64,000 nucleotides of DNA from Ketobacter sp963922875 (GTDB lineage: Bacteria; Pseudomonadota; Gammaproteobacteria; Pseudomonadales; Ketobacteraceae). Under the pieces are notes generated by a model, which ran no database searches, was not told the origin of the DNA, and saw only the letters and a list, made by a program, of their open reading frames with translations. The position numbers and the translations under genes were made by a program. Positions 9,315 through 19,038 of this stretch are shown here, in pieces; within the stretch, counting starts at the first letter, position 1, and each line of letters starts with the position of its first letter. The stretch covers positions 653,265-717,264 of the forward strand of contig CAWUJH010000001.1 of the NCBI GenBank assembly GCA_963922875.1, read 5' to 3'.

Positions 9315-11120
9315 ATGAAATCGGCCCAAACAGTGTTGGAGCATACCTTTGGTTATGGCGAGTTCCGCGGAAAACAGCAGGCCATCATCGAGACCTTGGT
9401 GAACGGCGGTGACGCCTTGGTGATCATGCCAACGGGGGGTGGTAAATCACTCTGTTACCAGATTCCCGCCTTGGTGCGAGAAGGCTGTGGTGTGGTGATT
9501 TCACCCTTGATCGCTTTAATGCAGGATCAAGTGGATGCGTTAAGTACCTTGGGGGTTAAGGCAGGCTATTTAAACTCGAGTTTGTCGGCGGAAAAAGCAG
9601 CGAAAGTAGAGCAGGATTTATTGTCCGGCGAACTGGAAATGTTGTATGTAGCGCCGGAGCGCCTGCTGCAGCCACGGTGTTTAAATTTATTAAAGCGAGC
9701 GCCTATTGCCTTGTTTGCCATCGACGAAGCCCATTGCGTGTCGCAGTGGGGGCATGACTTTCGTGCCGATTATTTGCAATTGAATGTGCTCCATGAACAG
9801 TTTCCAGAAGTGCCCCGTGTTGCCCTTACCGCCACGGCCGATGAACGTACCCAAAAAGAGATTGCACAACGCTTAGCCTTGACCGAAGCAGAACACTTTA
9901 TCAGTGGTTTTGATCGTCCCAATATTCAATATCGTATTCAACTCAAAGAGAATCCGAAGAAGCAGCTGTTGCATTTTTTGACGCAAGAGCAGCAAGGCAG
10001 TGCCGGTGTAATTTACTGTTTGTCCCGCAAAAAAGTTGAAGCAACCGCGGAATGGTTGGTGAGCGAGGGATTTAACGCCTTACCCTATCATGCCGGGCTG
10101 CCTGCGTCGCTGCGGCAATTGCATCAACAGCGTTTTTTGCGGGAAGATGAGATTATTATGGTGGCTACCATAGCCTTCGGTATGGGCATTGATAAACCGG
10201 ATGTGCGTTTTGTGGCGCACCTGGACTTACCGAAAAGTATTGAAGCTTATTATCAGGAAACGGGCCGCGCCGGGCGAGATGGGCAGCCCGCTACGGCGCT
10301 GCTGTTGTATGGACTGGAAGATGTAGTGAAACTCGGACAAATGGCCGCCGCCTCAGACGGCAATGAGCAGTTCAAACGGCTGGAGCGGCAGCGGCTGGAC
10401 GCCATGTTGGGATTGTGTGAGATTACTACCTGTCGGCGCCAGGCATTGCTGAGCTATTTCGGTGAAGCAGACAGCCAACCCTGTGGTAACTGTGATACCT
10501 GTCTGCAGCCACCCCAAACCTGGGAAGGCTTAGAGGTAGTGCGAAAATTTTTATCCTGCGTGTTTCGCACGGGTCAGCGCTTTGGGGCAGCCCATGTGAT
10601 CGATGTATTGCGGGGTAGCCAAAATGAAAAGATTAAACAGTTTAATCACCAAGACCTGTCCACTTACGGCATTGGTCGTGAGTTAAGTGTAAACGAATGG
10701 CGTGCCGTGGTGCGGCAATTGGTGGCGCGCGGCTATTTGGCAGTGGAAGAACAGTTTGGTGCGCTGCAATTGACTGAGCGCTGTCGGCCCTTACTGCGTG
10801 GTGAAGAATCCATCGCGTTGCGTAAATACAAAGCTGCCAGCGGTATAAGTAGTCGCCGGGCTCAGGTGCTGGATGATTTGAGCGAAGCGGATTTACCGTT
10901 GTGGCATGCGTTGCGAGCCTGCCGTAAACGTCTGGCGGAGGCCAATGGAGTACCGCCCTACGTTATCTTCCACGACGCTACGTTGCGGGAAATGGTACGT
11001 ATAAGGCCCGCCACCAAGCGCACCCTGCTCACTATCAGTGGGGTGGGGGATAGTAAGGTGGAGCGATTTGGTGACGAGTTTTTAGCGGCCATTCAAGAAT
11101 GTGATTACTCAGTGATCTAA
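9315..11120 (+). CDS. recQ: ATP-dependent DNA helicase RecQ
   Basis: 601 residues. Begins FGYGEFRGKQQAII (RecQ motif 0), Walker A PTGGGKS near 39-46, DEAH near 137, motif VI QETGRAGRDG, four-cysteine zinc site (C-EITTC, CGNCDTC near 380-398), winged helix (RQC) and a C-terminal HRDC domain (PPYVIFHDATLREM). A complete RecQ with roles in RecF-pathway repair. It follows recG on the same strand after 78 bp. Confidence 0.97.
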   Translation: MKSAQTVLEHTFGYGEFRGKQQAIIETLVNGGDALVIMPTGGGKSLCYQIPALVREGCGVVISPLIALMQDQVDALSTLGVKAGYLNSSLSAEKAAKVEQDLLSGELEMLYVAPERLLQPRCLNLLKRAPIALFAIDEAHCVSQWGHDFRADYLQLNVLHEQFPEVPRVALTATADERTQKEIAQRLALTEAEHFISGFDRPNIQYRIQLKENPKKQLLHFLTQEQQGSAGVIYCLSRKKVEATAEWLVSEGFNALPYHAGLPASLRQLHQQRFLREDEIIMVATIAFGMGIDKPDVRFVAHLDLPKSIEAYYQETGRAGRDGQPATALLLYGLEDVVKLGQMAAASDGNEQFKRLERQRLDAMLGLCEITTCRRQALLSYFGEADSQPCGNCDTCLQPPQTWEGLEVVRKFLSCVFRTGQRFGAAHVIDVLRGSQNEKIKQFNHQDLSTYGIGRELSVNEWRAVVRQLVARGYLAVEEQFGALQLTERCRPLLRGEESIALRKYKAASGISSRRAQVLDDLSEADLPLWHALRACRKRLAEANGVPPYVIFHDATLREMVRIRPATKRTLLTISGVGDSKVERFGDEFLAAIQECDYSVI

Positions 11121-11277
11121 AGTTACGGTTGTAACTCCTTCAAGACCCCGTAAGACGACAAGCCTTAGGTAAAATCTTGCGGATTCCGTCAATTGGGTTT
11201 GCTGCTAGGGTAGACTTGAGCGACAATAGCGCCCCAATTTTCCAGATAAAACCTAAACAATTTAGGAGCAGTCTACA

Positions 11278-13278
11278 ATGCCCAGCCGCAGTGAACTTGC
11301 CAATGCCATTCGAGCTTTGTCCATGGACGCCGTTCAAAAGGCGAATTCCGGACACCCAGGCGCACCCATGGGAATGGCCGATATTGCGCAAGTCTTATGG
11401 TGTGATTATTTAAAACATAACCCCACCAACCCAAACTGGGTAGACCGAGACCGCTTTGTGTTATCCAATGGACACGGTTCCATGCTGCTCTATTCGTTGC
11501 TGCATTTAAGTGGCTACGATCTGAGTGTTGATGACCTGAAAAATTTTCGTCAATTGCATTCTAAAACTCCCGGTCACCCGGAATATGGCTACACCCCTGG
11601 CGTAGAAACCACCACCGGGCCTTTGGGCCAAGGTCTGGCTAACGCTGTAGGTATGGCCATCGCTGAAAAAGCGTTAGCCGCTCACTTTAATCGTGGCAGT
11701 TTCAATGTTGTAGATCACTACACTTACACGTTTTTGGGCGATGGCTGCATGATGGAAGGTATTTCCCATGAAGTTTGCTCATTGGCCGGCACTTTGGGTC
11801 TCGGCAAGTTAATTGCCTTCTATGACGACAACGGCATTTCCATTGACGGTGAAGTAGAAGGCTGGTTCAGCGATGACACCCCGAAGCGGTTCGAGGCCTA
11901 CGGCTGGCACGTAGTACCTAATGTGGATGGCCACAATCCGGAACAGATTATCGCTGCCATAGAAATGGCGCGGGCCAATAGCGATCGTCCCACTCTGATT
12001 TGCTGTAAAACGGTCATTGGCTTCGGTTCTCCCAACAAGCAGGGCAAAGAAGACTGCCACGGCGCGCCGTTGGGTGATGCGGAAATTGCCCTGGTGCGTA
12101 AAACTCTGGACTGGCCCTATGGCCCCTTTGAGGTTCCTCAGGACATCTATGATGGTTGGGACGGGCAAGCCAAAGGAGCCAAGTTGGAAGCGGATTGGCA
12201 GCGCCTGTTCGACAACTATCGTCAGCAGCACCCGCAATTGGCGGCGGAGTTTGAGCGCCGCATGAGCGGTGAGCTGCCCGCTGACTGGGAAGCGCAAAGC
12301 AGCGCCTATATTGCAGAAGTGCAATCCGCCGGTGAAAAAATTGCCTCCCGTAAGGCCTCGCAAAACTGTTTGAATGCCTTTGGCCCCCTGTTGCCAGAAT
12401 TGCTCGGTGGTTCTGCGGATTTGGCCGGTTCCAATTTAACCCTGTGGCAGGGTTCGAAAGGTATTTCTGATGCCGATGCCAGTGGTAACTACCTGTTCTG
12501 GGGGGTGCGCGAGTTTGGCATGACGGCGGCCATGAATGGGATTGCTTTGCATGGCGGCTTTATCGTCTATGGTGCTACCTTCCTGATTTTCATGGAATAT
12601 GCACGCAACGCCATGCGTATGGCGGCGTTGATGAAGCAGCAAAATATTCAAGTCTATACCCACGATTCTATCGGTCTGGGGGAAGATGGCCCAACCCATC
12701 AACCCATTGAACAGCTCACTAACTTACGCACCACACCTAACATGTCCCTGTGGCGACCTTGTGATGCCACCGAGTCTGCCGTGGCCTGGAAAGCGGCCAT
12801 TGAACGTCGTGACGGTCCTTCGGCGCTGGTGTTTTCCCGTCAGGGGTTAGAGCCCATGAATCGCAGTTTGGAACAGCTGGCGGATGTGGCGAAAGGGGGT
12901 TATGTACTGAAGCCGTTCGCTGAGGGGGCTCAGGACGGCTTGATTATTGCTACCGGTTCAGAAGTGGGCCTGGCGATGAAGGCCGCCCAAGTGTTGGCGG
13001 AAAAAGGTAAGAATATCAGCGTAGTATCTATGCCCTCCGTGGATGTATTCCTAAAACAGGATGCCGCTTATCAAGCCTCAGTGTTGCCCCCTGCCGTGCG
13101 GGCCCGGGTGGCGGTGGAAGCCGGTATGAAGGACTATTGGTATCGTTTTGTAGGTCTTGATGGTGCCGTGGTGGGCATGGAAAGCTTTGGTGAATCAGCC
13201 CCGGCTGATGAACTGTTCAAACTATTTGGTTTCACAGTGGACAATGTAGTTGCCACTGTCGAGTCTGTCATTGGGTAA
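11278..13278 (+). CDS. tkt: transketolase
   Basis: 666 residues, the standard length. Preceded by TAGGAG and a suitable gap. Thiamine diphosphate motif GDGCMMEG and the pyrimidine-domain Glu region FWGVREFGMTAAMNG are intact, as are the substrate-binding HSKTPGHPEYG and HDSIGLGEDGPTHQP. It moves two-carbon ketol units in the pentose phosphate pathway and makes erythrose 4-phosphate, the substrate of the enzyme encoded next. Start of the tkt-epd-pgk-fba cluster; 157 bp upstream hold the likely promoter. Confidence 0.97.
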   Translation: MPSRSELANAIRALSMDAVQKANSGHPGAPMGMADIAQVLWCDYLKHNPTNPNWVDRDRFVLSNGHGSMLLYSLLHLSGYDLSVDDLKNFRQLHSKTPGHPEYGYTPGVETTTGPLGQGLANAVGMAIAEKALAAHFNRGSFNVVDHYTYTFLGDGCMMEGISHEVCSLAGTLGLGKLIAFYDDNGISIDGEVEGWFSDDTPKRFEAYGWHVVPNVDGHNPEQIIAAIEMARANSDRPTLICCKTVIGFGSPNKQGKEDCHGAPLGDAEIALVRKTLDWPYGPFEVPQDIYDGWDGQAKGAKLEADWQRLFDNYRQQHPQLAAEFERRMSGELPADWEAQSSAYIAEVQSAGEKIASRKASQNCLNAFGPLLPELLGGSADLAGSNLTLWQGSKGISDADASGNYLFWGVREFGMTAAMNGIALHGGFIVYGATFLIFMEYARNAMRMAALMKQQNIQVYTHDSIGLGEDGPTHQPIEQLTNLRTTPNMSLWRPCDATESAVAWKAAIERRDGPSALVFSRQGLEPMNRSLEQLADVAKGGYVLKPFAEGAQDGLIIATGSEVGLAMKAAQVLAEKGKNISVVSMPSVDVFLKQDAAYQASVLPPAVRARVAVEAGMKDYWYRFVGLDGAVVGMESFGESAPADELFKLFGFTVDNVVATVESVIG

Positions 13279-14305
13279 GGGCCCGCTTCGAGTTGCTATC
13301 AACGGTTACGGTCGTATTGGCCGTAACCTGTTGCGGGTTTTATATCAGAACCGGTCAGAAGGTTGTAACCGTAACCTGAAGCTGGTGGCAATCAACGACC
13401 TGGGTTCACCAGAATCCATGGTTCATCTAACTCGTTACGACACGACCCATGGGCGGTTTAACACTCCGGTAAAACTGTTGGATGAATCCACTCTCCAGGT
13501 TAATGGCGATGATATTCAGTTATTGCACATCGAAGACCCCAGTAAGTGCCCCTGGCGCCAGTTAGAGGTTGATGTGGTGCTGGAATGCACCGGGGTTTTT
13601 CGAGCCCACGCCGATGCCAGTAGACATTTGGATGCGGGAGCCAAGCGGGTCATTATCGGCGCTGTCGCCTTCGATGAGGTGGATGTTACGCTGGTGTACG
13701 GCGTCAATCATTCAATGCTGCATCCCCATCACCGGGTGATCTCCAATGCTTCCTGTACAACCCATTGTATTGCTCCTTTATTGCAAGTAATGGATTCCGC
13801 CTTTGGGGTGGAGCAGGCGTTTATGACGGAAATTCACGCCTATACCAGTGATCAGGTTTTGCTGGATCATGTGCATCGGGATTTGCGCAGAGCCAGGGCA
13901 GGAGCTCAGAACCTGATACCTACTACCAGCAGTAGTATTGGTGCTGTGCAGCAGGTATTGCCCCTAATGCAGGGGCGCATTTCAGGCTATTCCATGCGTG
14001 TGCCCACTATTAATGTGGCGGCTGTGGATCTCACCTTACAAGTGCGCCAGCCGTTGGAAGGGGTTGAGGCTGTGCATCAATTAATGCGGGCGGCCAGTGA
14101 GAAAGAATTCAGCGGGATTATCGGCTATTGCGATGAACCCTTAGTGAGTGCAGATTTTCTTAATCGTACTGAGTCAGCCATCTATGATGAAACCCAAACC
14201 GTGGTTAGCGGTGCTTTGGTAAAGCTGGTGGCCTGGTATGACAATGAGATTGGCTATGTCCACCGGCTGCTGGACCTGGTGGAGGCGCTGCAAGCCCATT
14301 CCTGA
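13271..14305 (+). CDS. epd: erythrose-4-phosphate / glyceraldehyde-3-phosphate dehydrogenase
   Basis: About 344 residues; the frame is open from TTG 13250, but TTG 13271 (overlapping the tkt stop by 8 bp) gives the normal N-terminus just before RVAINGYGRIGRNLLR. No clear ribosome-binding site, so translation is probably coupled to tkt. NAD-binding fold, catalytic Cys in NASCTTHC and catalytic His in EIHAYTSDQ. Oddity: the family motif is SCTTN, here SCTTH. The tkt-epd-pgk-fba order of Pseudomonas favours Epd (erythrose 4-P to 4-phosphoerythronate, for pyridoxal phosphate), but GAPDH activity cannot be excluded. Confidence 0.85.
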   Translation: MGKGPLRVAINGYGRIGRNLLRVLYQNRSEGCNRNLKLVAINDLGSPESMVHLTRYDTTHGRFNTPVKLLDESTLQVNGDDIQLLHIEDPSKCPWRQLEVDVVLECTGVFRAHADASRHLDAGAKRVIIGAVAFDEVDVTLVYGVNHSMLHPHHRVISNASCTTHCIAPLLQVMDSAFGVEQAFMTEIHAYTSDQVLLDHVHRDLRRARAGAQNLIPTTSSSIGAVQQVLPLMQGRISGYSMRVPTINVAAVDLTLQVRQPLEGVEAVHQLMRAASEKEFSGIIGYCDEPLVSADFLNRTESAIYDETQTVVSGALVKLVAWYDNEIGYVHRLLDLVEALQAHS

Positions 14306-14480
14306 ATTCGGCCTTGATGCTTTGAAATCTTGCTATAGCGGCCACAATCATAGGGTTGTTGTAGAATTTAAGGTTCCGATTTATAGATTCAACCCTGACT
14401 TTAGGCTGTTACTGGCTTGAGGTATCATAGGCGACTTTAATTGAAGCTCTTAACAGCATTAATGATAACGGGAAGGTGAT

Positions 14481-15677
14481 ATGTCTGTATTGCGAATGAC
14501 TGACTTGGATTTGGCTGGCAAACGGGTATTAATCCGAGCAGATCTGAACGTACCCATAAAAGGTGGCAAGGTGACCAGTGATGCCCGGATTCGAGCGTCA
14601 TTGCCATCGGTGGAGTTGGCGCTAAAACAGGGAGCTGCAGTTATTCTCATGTCTCACCTAGGGCGACCGGTTGAAGGTGGCTCCGCCACTGAAAATGCCG
14701 CATTTACCCTGGGTCCGGTGGCAGACCGACTGGGTGAGCTATTGGGCTTTTCAGTACCAGTGGTTGCGGATTGGCAGCAAGGACTTGAAGTGGAACCCGG
14801 CAAACTGGTTTTGTTAGAAAATGTGCGCTTCAATCCCGGTGAAAAGAAGGATGAAGAAGCATTGGCCAAAGCCTATGCAGCCTTGTGCGATGTGTTTGTC
14901 ATGGATGCCTTTGGTACGGCACACCGCGCCCAGGCCTCTACTCATGGTGTGGGTTTATTTGCGCCGCAAGCCTGCGCGGGTATTTTGCTGGCGGATGAGT
15001 TGGCCGCGTTGGAAAAGGCGTTGGCCCACCCCGCCAAACCCATGCTGGCGATCGTAGCGGGCTCCAAAGTTTCCACCAAGCTTGATGTATTGAACGCATT
15101 GAGTGACAAGTGTGACCAATTAATCGTGGGGGGTGGCATCGCCAATACCTTCCTCGCTGCTGCTGGTTACAACGTGGGTAAGTCCCTGTGCGAGGCTGAT
15201 CTGGTGGATACCGCCGCTGCGATTGCCAAGAAAGTGGATGTACCATTACCCACCGATGTGGTCGTTGCAGAAGTAACAGGCCCCATCGATGATTTTATGG
15301 ATTTCGTAAGCCATGCCCCGGCGGTCGTGAAAGCGGTGGCGGACGTGGCCGATAACGACATGATTCTAGATGTGGGGCCAGCAACGGCAAAAGCCTTTGC
15401 CGAACGAATCCTGGCGGCTAAAACTGTACTTTGGAACGGCCCGGTGGGGGTATTCGAGGTGGATCAGTTTGGCGAGGGCACCAAAGTGCTCGCTCAAGCC
15501 ATTGCGGACAGTGAAGCGTTTTCCATTGCCGGCGGAGGTGATACATTGGCAGCAGTGGACAAATACGCTGTGGCCGATAAAGTATCCTATATATCCACCG
15601 GTGGTGGCGCGTTCTTGGAATACGTAGAAGGTAAGACGTTGCCTGCGGTTGCAATGCTGGAAAAACGCGCAAAATAG
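14481..15677 (+). CDS. pgk: phosphoglycerate kinase
   Basis: 398 residues (E. coli 387). RADLNVPIKGGKVTSDARI, SHLGRP and the C-terminal nucleotide site (DVGPATAKAF, GDTLAAVDKY, STGGGAFLEYVEGK) are all present. ATG 14481 has GGAAGG upstream. Transfers phosphate from 1,3-bisphosphoglycerate to ADP. 175 bp separate it from epd and may hold its own promoter; fba follows 40 bp later. Confidence 0.97.
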   Translation: MSVLRMTDLDLAGKRVLIRADLNVPIKGGKVTSDARIRASLPSVELALKQGAAVILMSHLGRPVEGGSATENAAFTLGPVADRLGELLGFSVPVVADWQQGLEVEPGKLVLLENVRFNPGEKKDEEALAKAYAALCDVFVMDAFGTAHRAQASTHGVGLFAPQACAGILLADELAALEKALAHPAKPMLAIVAGSKVSTKLDVLNALSDKCDQLIVGGGIANTFLAAAGYNVGKSLCEADLVDTAAAIAKKVDVPLPTDVVVAEVTGPIDDFMDFVSHAPAVVKAVADVADNDMILDVGPATAKAFAERILAAKTVLWNGPVGVFEVDQFGEGTKVLAQAIADSEAFSIAGGGDTLAAVDKYAVADKVSYISTGGGAFLEYVEGKTLPAVAMLEKRAK

Positions 15678-15717
15678 TCAATCCATTCATAAACCCTTAC
15701 ACACGAGGCACAGTACT

Positions 15718-16782
15718 ATGGCACTCATCAGTATGCGACAGTTGTTGGATCACGCCGCCGAATATGGTTACGGCGTGCCAGCGTTTAACGTAAATAATTT
15801 AGAGCAAATGCGTGCAATTATGGAAGCGGCGGACAAAACCGATAGTCCGGTGATTGTGCAAGCGTCTGCCGGTGCCCGGAAATACGCCGGAGCGCCTTTT
15901 TTGCGTCACTTGATACTGGCGGCGGTGGAAGAGTTTCCTCATATTCCTGTGGTAATGCATCAGGATCACGGTACCAGCCCCGCTATTTGTCAGCGCTCAA
16001 TTCAATTGGGTTTCAGCTCAGTTATGATGGATGGTTCCCTGGGAACGGATGGCAAAACGCCCATGGACTACGACTACAATGCCGAAGTTACTCGTTCAGT
16101 GGTTAAAATGGCTCACGCCTGCGGCGTTTCTGTAGAAGGTGAAATCGGTTGTTTAGGTTCACTGGAGACGGGCATGGCGGGAGAAGAGGATGGTGTTGGT
16201 GCTGAAGGGGTGTTGGATCACTCGCAATTGCTGACCGACCCGGAAGAAGCGGCCCAGTTTGTGAAGGATACCGATGTGGATGCTTTAGCCATAGCCATTG
16301 GTACGTCCCACGGTGCCTACAAGTTTTCCCGTCCACCTACCGGTGATATTCTGGCGATTGATCGGATCAAAGAGATTAATGCCCGTCTCCCTGGCACACA
16401 CTTGGTTATGCATGGTTCTTCGTCCGTGCCGCAAGACTGGTTAGCGATCATCAACGAGTATGGCGGTGATATTGGCGAAACCTACGGTGTGCCCGTAGAA
16501 GAAATTGTGGAAGCCATTAAGTTTGGTGTGCGTAAGGTGAACATTGATACTGACCTGCGGTTAGCCTCTACCGGTGCTATTCGTCGTTTTATGGCGAAGA
16601 ATCCTTCCGAATTCGATCCCCGTAAGTATTTAAAAGAAACTATTGGGGCTATGCGCGATGTTTGTATCGCTCGTTACGAAGCATTTGGCACCGCTGGAAA
16701 TGCCGCTAAACTTAAACCTGTATCCCTGGAAAAAATGTTCCAGCGCTACGAAGAAGGTGAGTTGACCCAAAAGGTCAATTAA
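15718..16782 (+). CDS. fba: class II fructose-bisphosphate aldolase
   Basis: 354 residues from ATG 15718 (GAGGC box upstream); the frame is open further 5' but that part lies over the end of pgk. Zinc ligands in VVMHQDHG, GEIGCLGSLETG, and the glycine loop VMHGSSSVPQDW are present. The length and GAEGVLDHSQLLTDPEEA match the Calvin-cycle subtype of class II aldolases found in Pseudomonas and marine gammaproteobacteria. Last gene of the cluster, 40 bp after pgk. Confidence 0.96.
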   Translation: MALISMRQLLDHAAEYGYGVPAFNVNNLEQMRAIMEAADKTDSPVIVQASAGARKYAGAPFLRHLILAAVEEFPHIPVVMHQDHGTSPAICQRSIQLGFSSVMMDGSLGTDGKTPMDYDYNAEVTRSVVKMAHACGVSVEGEIGCLGSLETGMAGEEDGVGAEGVLDHSQLLTDPEEAAQFVKDTDVDALAIAIGTSHGAYKFSRPPTGDILAIDRIKEINARLPGTHLVMHGSSSVPQDWLAIINEYGGDIGETYGVPVEEIVEAIKFGVRKVNIDTDLRLASTGAIRRFMAKNPSEFDPRKYLKETIGAMRDVCIARYEAFGTAGNAAKLKPVSLEKMFQRYEEGELTQKVN

Positions 16783-16796
16783 GCCTAATGTCTGTA

Positions 16797-16837
16797 CGTG
16801 CCACGCCAGCATCAAGTCAGTATGTTGGTATGGCACG
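16797..16837. terminator. Imperfect hairpin after fba
   Basis: CGTGCCA (16797-16803) pairs with TGGCACG (16831-16837), and inside it CCAGCAT pairs with ATGTTGG. It sits just after the fba stop, so it may end or stabilise the tkt-fba transcript. There is no strong T-run. Confidence 0.45.
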
Positions 16838-16875
16838 GTTCAGATTGTTAATATCCCCACACTGGTGTCACGGAT

Positions 16876-17826
16876 TTGAAATTCATTCCAGTTGAGTTGC
16901 GGCGTAAGCTGCCAACATTTTCTTTACAGTGCTCGCTCCCAAGTGACCCCCAATTGCAGGCTTATCGTCAATATTATCAATTGGATTTCGAGCAGCAACG
17001 CTTGAATGTGCGTTGTCACATGGGCACCACTCAGGTAGCGGGATTTAATATTGTTGTTCATGCCTACGTGCCTGTCGCAGCGCGAGCCACCGTTGTTCTG
17101 CTGCATGGTTACTACGACCATGTAGGGCTGTATCGGCACATCATTAAATATCTGCTAAAGCAAAATGTTGCTGTAGTTACCTTTGATCTGCCCGGTCATG
17201 GTTTGTCATCAGGGATGCGCGCCATGATTACTTCTTTCCATCAATATCAGCCAGTGTTGAAACAGGTGCTGCTATTGACTGCGGATCTTCCGGGGCCCTG
17301 GTTTGGTTTGGCGCAAAGTACCGGGGCCGCTATTCTAGCGGAGTTTATTCTGGAAGCAGAATCGGCTGGCTATGGTAACCCATTTCAAAAGGCGGTGTTT
17401 TATGCGCCCTTATTGCGCCCGGTGCACTGGTTTTTGAACCAGCAGCTGCATCGTTTGGTGAGCCCGTTCCGCAAAACCGTCAAGCGCAAGTTTTCGGAAA
17501 GTTCTAATGATCCAGACTTTGTTTATTTTGTGAAGCATAACGACCCGTTGCAGTCACACTATTTATCGGCGCAATGGGTGGGTGCACTCAAGCAATGGAT
17601 TCCTTTTATGGAGCGCCATCAAGGTGTTCAGTTCCCATTATTAATCTTTCAGGGAAAAAGTGATGGAACGGTGGATTGGCGTCATAACATTCCAGTTTAC
17701 GAACGTTTGTTCTCGCCAACGCGAGTCGTTTATTTACCACACGCACGTCATCATGTGGTAAACGAGCTGGAAATTTATCGCAAAGATGTTTTTTGTCGAA
17801 CGCTACAATACTTTTTGGAGTCTTAA
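16876..17826 (+). CDS. alpha/beta hydrolase (monoacylglycerol-lipase-like)
   Basis: 316 residues, probable TTG start. Serine aminopeptidase S33/hydrolase_4 pattern: VVLLHGYYDHVGLY (oxyanion region), VVTFDLPGHGLSSG, nucleophile Ser in AQSTGAA (first Gly of GxSxG replaced by Ala), Asp in GKSDGTVDW and His in ARHHVVNE. Likely a cytoplasmic esterase or lipase acting on acylglycerols; substrate unknown. It ends 4 bp into the convergent P450 gene. Confidence 0.75.
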   Translation: MKFIPVELRRKLPTFSLQCSLPSDPQLQAYRQYYQLDFEQQRLNVRCHMGTTQVAGFNIVVHAYVPVAARATVVLLHGYYDHVGLYRHIIKYLLKQNVAVVTFDLPGHGLSSGMRAMITSFHQYQPVLKQVLLLTADLPGPWFGLAQSTGAAILAEFILEAESAGYGNPFQKAVFYAPLLRPVHWFLNQQLHRLVSPFRKTVKRKFSESSNDPDFVYFVKHNDPLQSHYLSAQWVGALKQWIPFMERHQGVQFPLLIFQGKSDGTVDWRHNIPVYERLFSPTRVVYLPHARHHVVNELEIYRKDVFCRTLQYFLES

Positions 17827-19025
17827 CCCTGGTAACTGACTTTAAAGGGTAAAGGGCCTCGCAAGGCAAGGTTGTGGCGCCAGCTCATGGCTTCTATTTT
17901 GAATTTTTTCAGATCATATTGTGCGATAAATTCAGCGGCCACCACTTTAATTTCAGTGCGCGCCAGTTGGGCCCCTGAACAGAAGTGTGGGCCGTAGCCG
18001 AAAGCAAAGTGATTGGCTGCATTGTGGCGCTGTGGATCAAAGCGTTCAGGCTCGGAAAATAGTTCAGGATCGCGGTTGGCGGCCCCCATTAACAAAAATA
18101 TTCGGCGTCCTTTTTCCAGGGTGATGGTCTCAGTAGGAACGTCTTCTACAATCAAGCGGCCCATACGCTGCACTGGGCTTTGCCAGCGTAAGCTTTCTTC
18201 TGTGATGTCGTCCAGCTGTTGTTGGCTGGCGCGCCTAGATTTCATTGTATCTGGATGCAGGATCAAGCTCAGCAGTGTATTGGCAATAGCGTTAGTAGTG
18301 GTCTCATGGCCGGCGAAAATCAGAGCAATAAAATTTGCCACTAGATGTTCATCAGTGAATTCTGGCTCTTGCTGTTGCAGTTTAAAGAGTTGTGCCAGCA
18401 AAGTGCTGGTGCAATGGGTGCGCTGATGATTCACTATGGTTGTGAAATATTCACTGGCTTCTACCAAACACTGTTGAATTTGGGCTAACTGCGCTAAATC
18501 CGTTTTTTCCCCTAAAAACTGCGCAATGGCGTCAGACCAGCGTCGGATTTTTTCATGGTCAGAGTGGGGTACTGCAAGCAGTTCGCTGATGATAGTAACC
18601 GGCAGCGGATAAGCTAACGCATTAATAATGTCGAATTCAGATTCGCAGTGCTGTAACAGTGTTTTGGTGACGGTTTGAATCCTGGGCGTTATGGCTCTAA
18701 TAGTGGTGGCGGAAAATGCTGGATTAATGATTTTTCTGACTTGAGTATGGAAAGGTGGATCTTGGAACAAAATCCATTTACTCAAGCTGGAAATTAAAGG
18801 ATCAGCAAACTGTTTCACCGGGTCGGGTAAATCTTTACTTAGTTTGGATATTCGATCGGAAGACATGGCTGGGTGTTTGAAAAACTGCTTTACCCGCGCA
18901 TGGCTGGCGATGTAATAAAAACCGTGCTCGGGACATTGGTAGATCCCGCCCAAATCATGGATTTGTTGATAAGCAGGATAGGGGTCGTTAATAAAGGCTT
19001 TAGAATAGAGATCAATGATGTCCAC
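17823..19025 (-). CDS. cytochrome P450 (bacterial, soluble)
   Basis: 400 residues with no membrane anchor, typical of bacterial class I P450s. I-helix AGHETTTN (oxygen activation), K-helix ESLRW (ExxR) and haem loop FGYGPHFCSGAQLA with the Cys ligand. The gene starts 13 bp after the SDR stop, so SDR and P450 form one operon. No ferredoxin or reductase is encoded next to it. Substrate unknown; a lipid, alkane or terpenoid hydroxylation followed by SDR oxidation is an inference from the pairing. Confidence 0.92.
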   Translation of the reverse strand: MDIIDLYSKAFINDPYPAYQQIHDLGGIYQCPEHGFYYIASHARVKQFFKHPAMSSDRISKLSKDLPDPVKQFADPLISSLSKWILFQDPPFHTQVRKIINPAFSATTIRAITPRIQTVTKTLLQHCESEFDIINALAYPLPVTIISELLAVPHSDHEKIRRWSDAIAQFLGEKTDLAQLAQIQQCLVEASEYFTTIVNHQRTHCTSTLLAQLFKLQQQEPEFTDEHLVANFIALIFAGHETTTNAIANTLLSLILHPDTMKSRRASQQQLDDITEESLRWQSPVQRMGRLIVEDVPTETITLEKGRRIFLLMGAANRDPELFSEPERFDPQRHNAANHFAFGYGPHFCSGAQLARTEIKVVAAEFIAQYDLKKFKIEAMSWRHNLALRGPLPFKVSYQG

Positions 19026-19038
19026 GTAGTGTTGGTTC

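Noticed and set aside
11809..12363. 184-codon reverse frame opposite tkt
   Set aside because: Lies wholly within the well-supported transketolase gene, with no binding site or domain.
14938..15246. Several 64-102-codon reverse frames opposite pgk
   Set aside because: Shadows of the conserved pgk coding pattern; composition is not protein-like.
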